NCBI GenBank assembly: GCA_028679985.1
Contig: JAJRAH010000153.1
Location: 1-17,251 of the forward strand
Source of the DNA: Methanomassiliicoccales archaeon
GTDB lineage: Archaea; Thermoplasmatota; Thermoplasmata; Methanomassiliicoccales; JACIVX01
Direction of reading: 5' to 3'
Length of the DNA: 17,251 nucleotides
Part shown: positions 15,090 to 17,251 of the stretch, in pieces
How the letters are laid out: each line of letters starts with the position of its first letter
Numbering within the stretch: the stretch's first letter is position 1
The notes under the pieces: generated by a model
Database searches by the model: none
Told to the model about the DNA's origin: nothing
What the model saw: the letters and a program-made list of their open reading frames with translations, nothing else
Translations under genes and position numbers: made by a program

Positions 15090-16126
15090 CACCCAGTCAC
15101 CCCCTTTCTCCTCTTCAGAAGGTAAAGGAAGAACGGGGCACCGAGAATGGCCGTGATTATGCCCACGGGCAATTCCTCCGGAGCGATGATCGTCCTCGCG
15201 AGAGTGTCTGTCCAGATCATGAATATCGCCCCGACGAGACAGGAAGCCGGAAGAAGAATCCTGTTGTCCGGCCCGACAAACAGGCGCATCATGTGAGGGA
15301 CGATGAGCCCGACAAATGCGATCACGCCACTGACCGACACGGCGGCGGCTGTCACTAGCGAGGAAGCGACAAGAATCACATTCCTTGCTAGCGGGACGTT
15401 GATGCCCAGATTCACGGCGTGTTCCTCCCCGATCATTAGAACATTGAGGTCCCGAGAAAATACCAGGATAAGGACGACTCCTATCGCGACCATCGGAAGG
15501 ACGAACACGAAGAACTCCCATCGCGCATCCCACAACCCACCCATCATCCAGAATACGATGCTGCTCAGCTGCTCCCCGGCCAAGTACTTCATGAATGACA
15601 CTAAGGCTGTGAAGAACGCGGCAATCGCTATCCCTGCGAGGAGCAGGGTGTCGACTGGCACGCGACCGTTGACTTTGGCAATGTTGTAAACCAAGACGAG
15701 TGTTATGAACGAGAATATGAACGCCATGACAGGGACCGCGAAGAGGCCAGAGACTATGCTGAATCCCAAGACAATGGACAAGGAGGCGCCGAATGCTGCT
15801 CCGGAGGATATCCCAAGAACGTAGGGAGAGGCCATCGGGTTCCTGAAGAGACCCTGCATCCCGGCTCCTGCAATAGCGAGCGATGCGCCAACGAGCCCCC
15901 CCAACAGGACGCGGGGCAGACGAATCTCCAAAATGATCGTCCTGTGCGACCATGAAGCCTCGCCGCCAAAGAGGATGTTGACGATCTCCCCGACGGAAAT
16001 TCCCACCGGGCCGATGCAGAGTGCCAGAATCACGGTTCCAAGGAGCAGCAGGACAAGGATGACGGTGATTAGAAACCACAAAGAAAGCTTCTTCGTGTGC
16101 AGTGCTCCGATGTCAGCAGCTTCCAT
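15086..16126 (-). CDS. btuC: ABC transporter permease, BtuC/FecCD family
   Basis: This 346-residue integral membrane permease has about ten hydrophobic helices. Family landmarks are IRLPRVLLGGLVGASLAIAG, MQGLFRNPMASPYVLGISSG and GLIVPHMMR in the region that contacts the ATPase, and a final ILGAPFFLYLLKRRKG. It forms the channel for the complex delivered by BtuF. ATG 16126 is chosen; a TTG at 16138 is also in frame. A TATA-like CCTATAAGA (16176-16168) upstream, separate from btuF, suggests that btuCD has its own promoter in the 88-base gap. Confidence 0.93.
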   Translation of the reverse strand: MEAADIGALHTKKLSLWFLITVILVLLLLGTVILALCIGPVGISVGEIVNILFGGEASWSHRTIILEIRLPRVLLGGLVGASLAIAGAGMQGLFRNPMASPYVLGISSGAAFGASLSIVLGFSIVSGLFAVPVMAFIFSFITLVLVYNIAKVNGRVPVDTLLLAGIAIAAFFTALVSFMKYLAGEQLSSIVFWMMGGLWDARWEFFVFVLPMVAIGVVLILVFSRDLNVLMIGEEHAVNLGINVPLARNVILVASSLVTAAAVSVSGVIAFVGLIVPHMMRLFVGPDNRILLPASCLVGAIFMIWTDTLARTIIAPEELPVGIITAILGAPFFLYLLKRRKGVTGW

Positions 16127-16167
16127 CGAGATAACCAACCCGGTCGAATCTGTAAAGCGTCCGCTAG

Positions 16168-16176
16168 TCTTATAGG
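16168..16176 (-). promoter_or_regulatory. Candidate TATA box of btuCD
   Basis: CCTATAAGA is centred about 46 bases before the btuC ATG, which predicts a leader of about 20 bases. It would allow btuCD expression independent of btuF. Spacing evidence only. Confidence 0.35.
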
Positions 16177-16214
16177 TTTATGATTGAACCCGATGTCCGC
16201 CCTCACCTGGACTG

Positions 16215-16242
16215 CTACCCTGACCCGAACAGCTCGGGGTAG
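16215..16242 (-). terminator. Hairpin over the btuF stop codon
   Basis: CTACCC (16215-16220) and GGGTAG (16237-16242) are perfect complements, extendable inward by CGA/TCG across a bulge. The btuF TAG (16217-16215) forms the end of the stem. It could cap or attenuate the btuF transcript before the btuCD promoter. Confidence 0.35.
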
Positions 16243-17138
16243 AACCACTCAGCGAATTGCTCCAGGGCATCGACCACTCTCGGAGAGGCCGTCACGAGCG
16301 CGCCGTCGATACGGAATATCCTGTCGCTATCCACAGCGCTCACGCCACTCCCGATCCATCCAGCTATGTCATCGTTCGTCTTAGAGGTCTGGTTCTCAAC
16401 GATGATGACGTCCGGATCGGATTCTATTATGAATTCGAGACTTGGCTGAGGATACTTCGAGGCGTTGTTACCATAGATGTTGATGCCTCCGGCCATCGTT
16501 ATGAGCTCGTTCGCCAGGGCTCCCGGACCTGTGGTCTTGCCGTTCCTTAGCTCGAAATACGCCTTGACCTTATCCTCGGGGCTGATGTCCGCGACCATCT
16601 CGGTCACTTCATCGACCCTCTCCTGCATCTGGTCCACGAGCAAGTTCGCCGCGCTGCTCTTTCCAGTCGCGTTTCCGATGGACATGATGACCCTCATCGT
16701 ATCCGATATCGAGGTGGGATTGTATGCTATGACTGGAAATCCCAGACCCTCTAACGTGGAAATCGTACTCGTGGCGAAGGTCCACGTTATGATGCAATCT
16801 GGCTCCAGTGCCGTCACATTCTCGGCATTCAGAGTGTAGAAGCTGCCGACGTTTGTCTTGGACAATGCTCCAGCAGGATAAGTGCTGGTCTTGTCAACCC
16901 CCACGACCTGACCGTCGGCTCCGATCGCGAACAGTATCTCGGTGAACGAAGTCCCAAGGGAAACGATGCGCTGCGGATACTTCGGGATTGTCACGTTCTG
17001 TCCCCGATCGTCCAGCACCGTGAACGTCCCGGGCTCGTTGTTGCCACCCATGTCAATCAGAATGAATGCCCCTATCGTGCTCGCCAGTATGATCACTATG
17101 ACAATGATCGCTATCCCGATGCCTTTTACTGCTGCCAA
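16215..17138 (-). CDS. btuF: Membrane-anchored substrate-binding protein, BtuF/FepB family
   Basis: This TroA-like (type III) binding protein captures a cobalamin- or siderophore-like ligand outside the cell. Family marks: the opening VLDDRGQNVTIPKYPQRIVS, then SFTEILFAIGADGQVVGV, ALEPDCIITW, and SDPDVIIVEN in the second lobe. An N-terminal helix (GIGIAIIVIVIILASTIGAFILI) has no lipobox cysteine, so it is a membrane anchor rather than a lipoprotein signal. The start is TTG 17138, just after GGGGGAGAGG and about 50 bases after a TTTAAA box (17188-17193), giving 307 residues. A GTG at 17210 would give 331 residues, but it lies upstream of that TATA box. Order btuF-btuC-btuD. Confidence 0.9.
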   Translation of the reverse strand: MAAVKGIGIAIIVIVIILASTIGAFILIDMGGNNEPGTFTVLDDRGQNVTIPKYPQRIVSLGTSFTEILFAIGADGQVVGVDKTSTYPAGALSKTNVGSFYTLNAENVTALEPDCIITWTFATSTISTLEGLGFPVIAYNPTSISDTMRVIMSIGNATGKSSAANLLVDQMQERVDEVTEMVADISPEDKVKAYFELRNGKTTGPGALANELITMAGGINIYGNNASKYPQPSLEFIIESDPDVIIVENQTSKTNDDIAGWIGSGVSAVDSDRIFRIDGALVTASPRVVDALEQFAEWFYPELFGSG

Positions 17139-17187
17139 AACCTCTCCCCCTAGAGCATCTGCGCTATACTCTCTAGCCACGAGATTG

Positions 17188-17193
17188 TTTAAA
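17188..17193 (-). promoter_or_regulatory. TATA box of btuF
   Basis: TTTAAA would start transcription near 17164, leaving a leader of about 26 bases that carries the GGGGGAG ribosome-binding site before TTG 17138. This decides the start in favour of TTG over the upstream GTG codons. Confidence 0.45.
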
Positions 17194-17251
17194 GAACTTT
17201 CTAGAACCACGACGAGGAATCCGCACCGACGATAGGATGGACAGGGAAAAG

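Noticed and set aside
15090..16079. Long extension of the btuD frame across btuC
   Set aside because: It is an out-of-frame shadow of btuC with biased Arg/Ser/His composition and no domain. The ABC domain begins cleanly at GTG 15089 after a good ribosome-binding site.

Overview
The window is archaeal. Three things show this: a tRNA-Asp gene with an intron bounded by a bulge-helix-bulge fold after position 37, a four-subunit pyruvate:ferredoxin oxidoreductase (gamma-delta-alpha-beta), and TATA-like boxes about 30 bases before several start codons with no Shine-Dalgarno sequence (leaderless style). The surface protease with gingipain-like, NosD-type beta-helix, PKD and CARDB domains fits a heterotrophic, peptide-using euryarchaeon of the Thermoplasmata / marine-sediment MBG-D kind. 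That placement is inference from gene content, not a phylogeny.

Layout. 1-608 (-): SAM methyltransferase cut by the window edge. 758-1474 (+): small radical SAM protein, divergent from it. 1580-4559 (-): porG-porD-porA-porB, tightly coupled. 4560-4996: a 437-base divergent control region with several short inverted and direct repeats. 4997-7339 (+): phosphoenolpyruvate synthase. 7369-8166 (-): two CBS domains fused to a ParB/Srx-fold domain. 8336-8430 (+): intron-containing tRNA-Asp(GTC). 8465-13783 (-): a 1772-residue exported, membrane-anchored C25-type protease. 13879-14208 (-): a small conserved protein with four cysteines. 14307-17138 (-): a BtuF-BtuC-BtuD type importer for cobalamin, siderophore or a related metal complex.

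How the genes work together. Por makes pyruvate from acetyl-CoA and CO2 (or runs in reverse), and PpsA turns pyruvate into PEP, so the divergent por/ppsA block is the entry to gluconeogenesis, or the oxidative end of amino-acid breakdown. The giant protease could supply peptides from outside the cell. The importer supplies a cofactor or metal chelate.

No clear new defence or mobile system is present: no CRISPR, transposase, integrase or toxin-antitoxin pair was seen. The most unexpected pattern is that nearly every transcription-unit-ending stop codon (7 of 8) lies in or beside a short, near-perfect hairpin of 6-8 bp. Stops inside operons lack this, apart from a weaker 5-bp case at porA/porB. 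Next in interest are the CBS-ParB protein, which may be a small-molecule kinase rather than a DNA-binding protein, and the multi-domain C25 protease.
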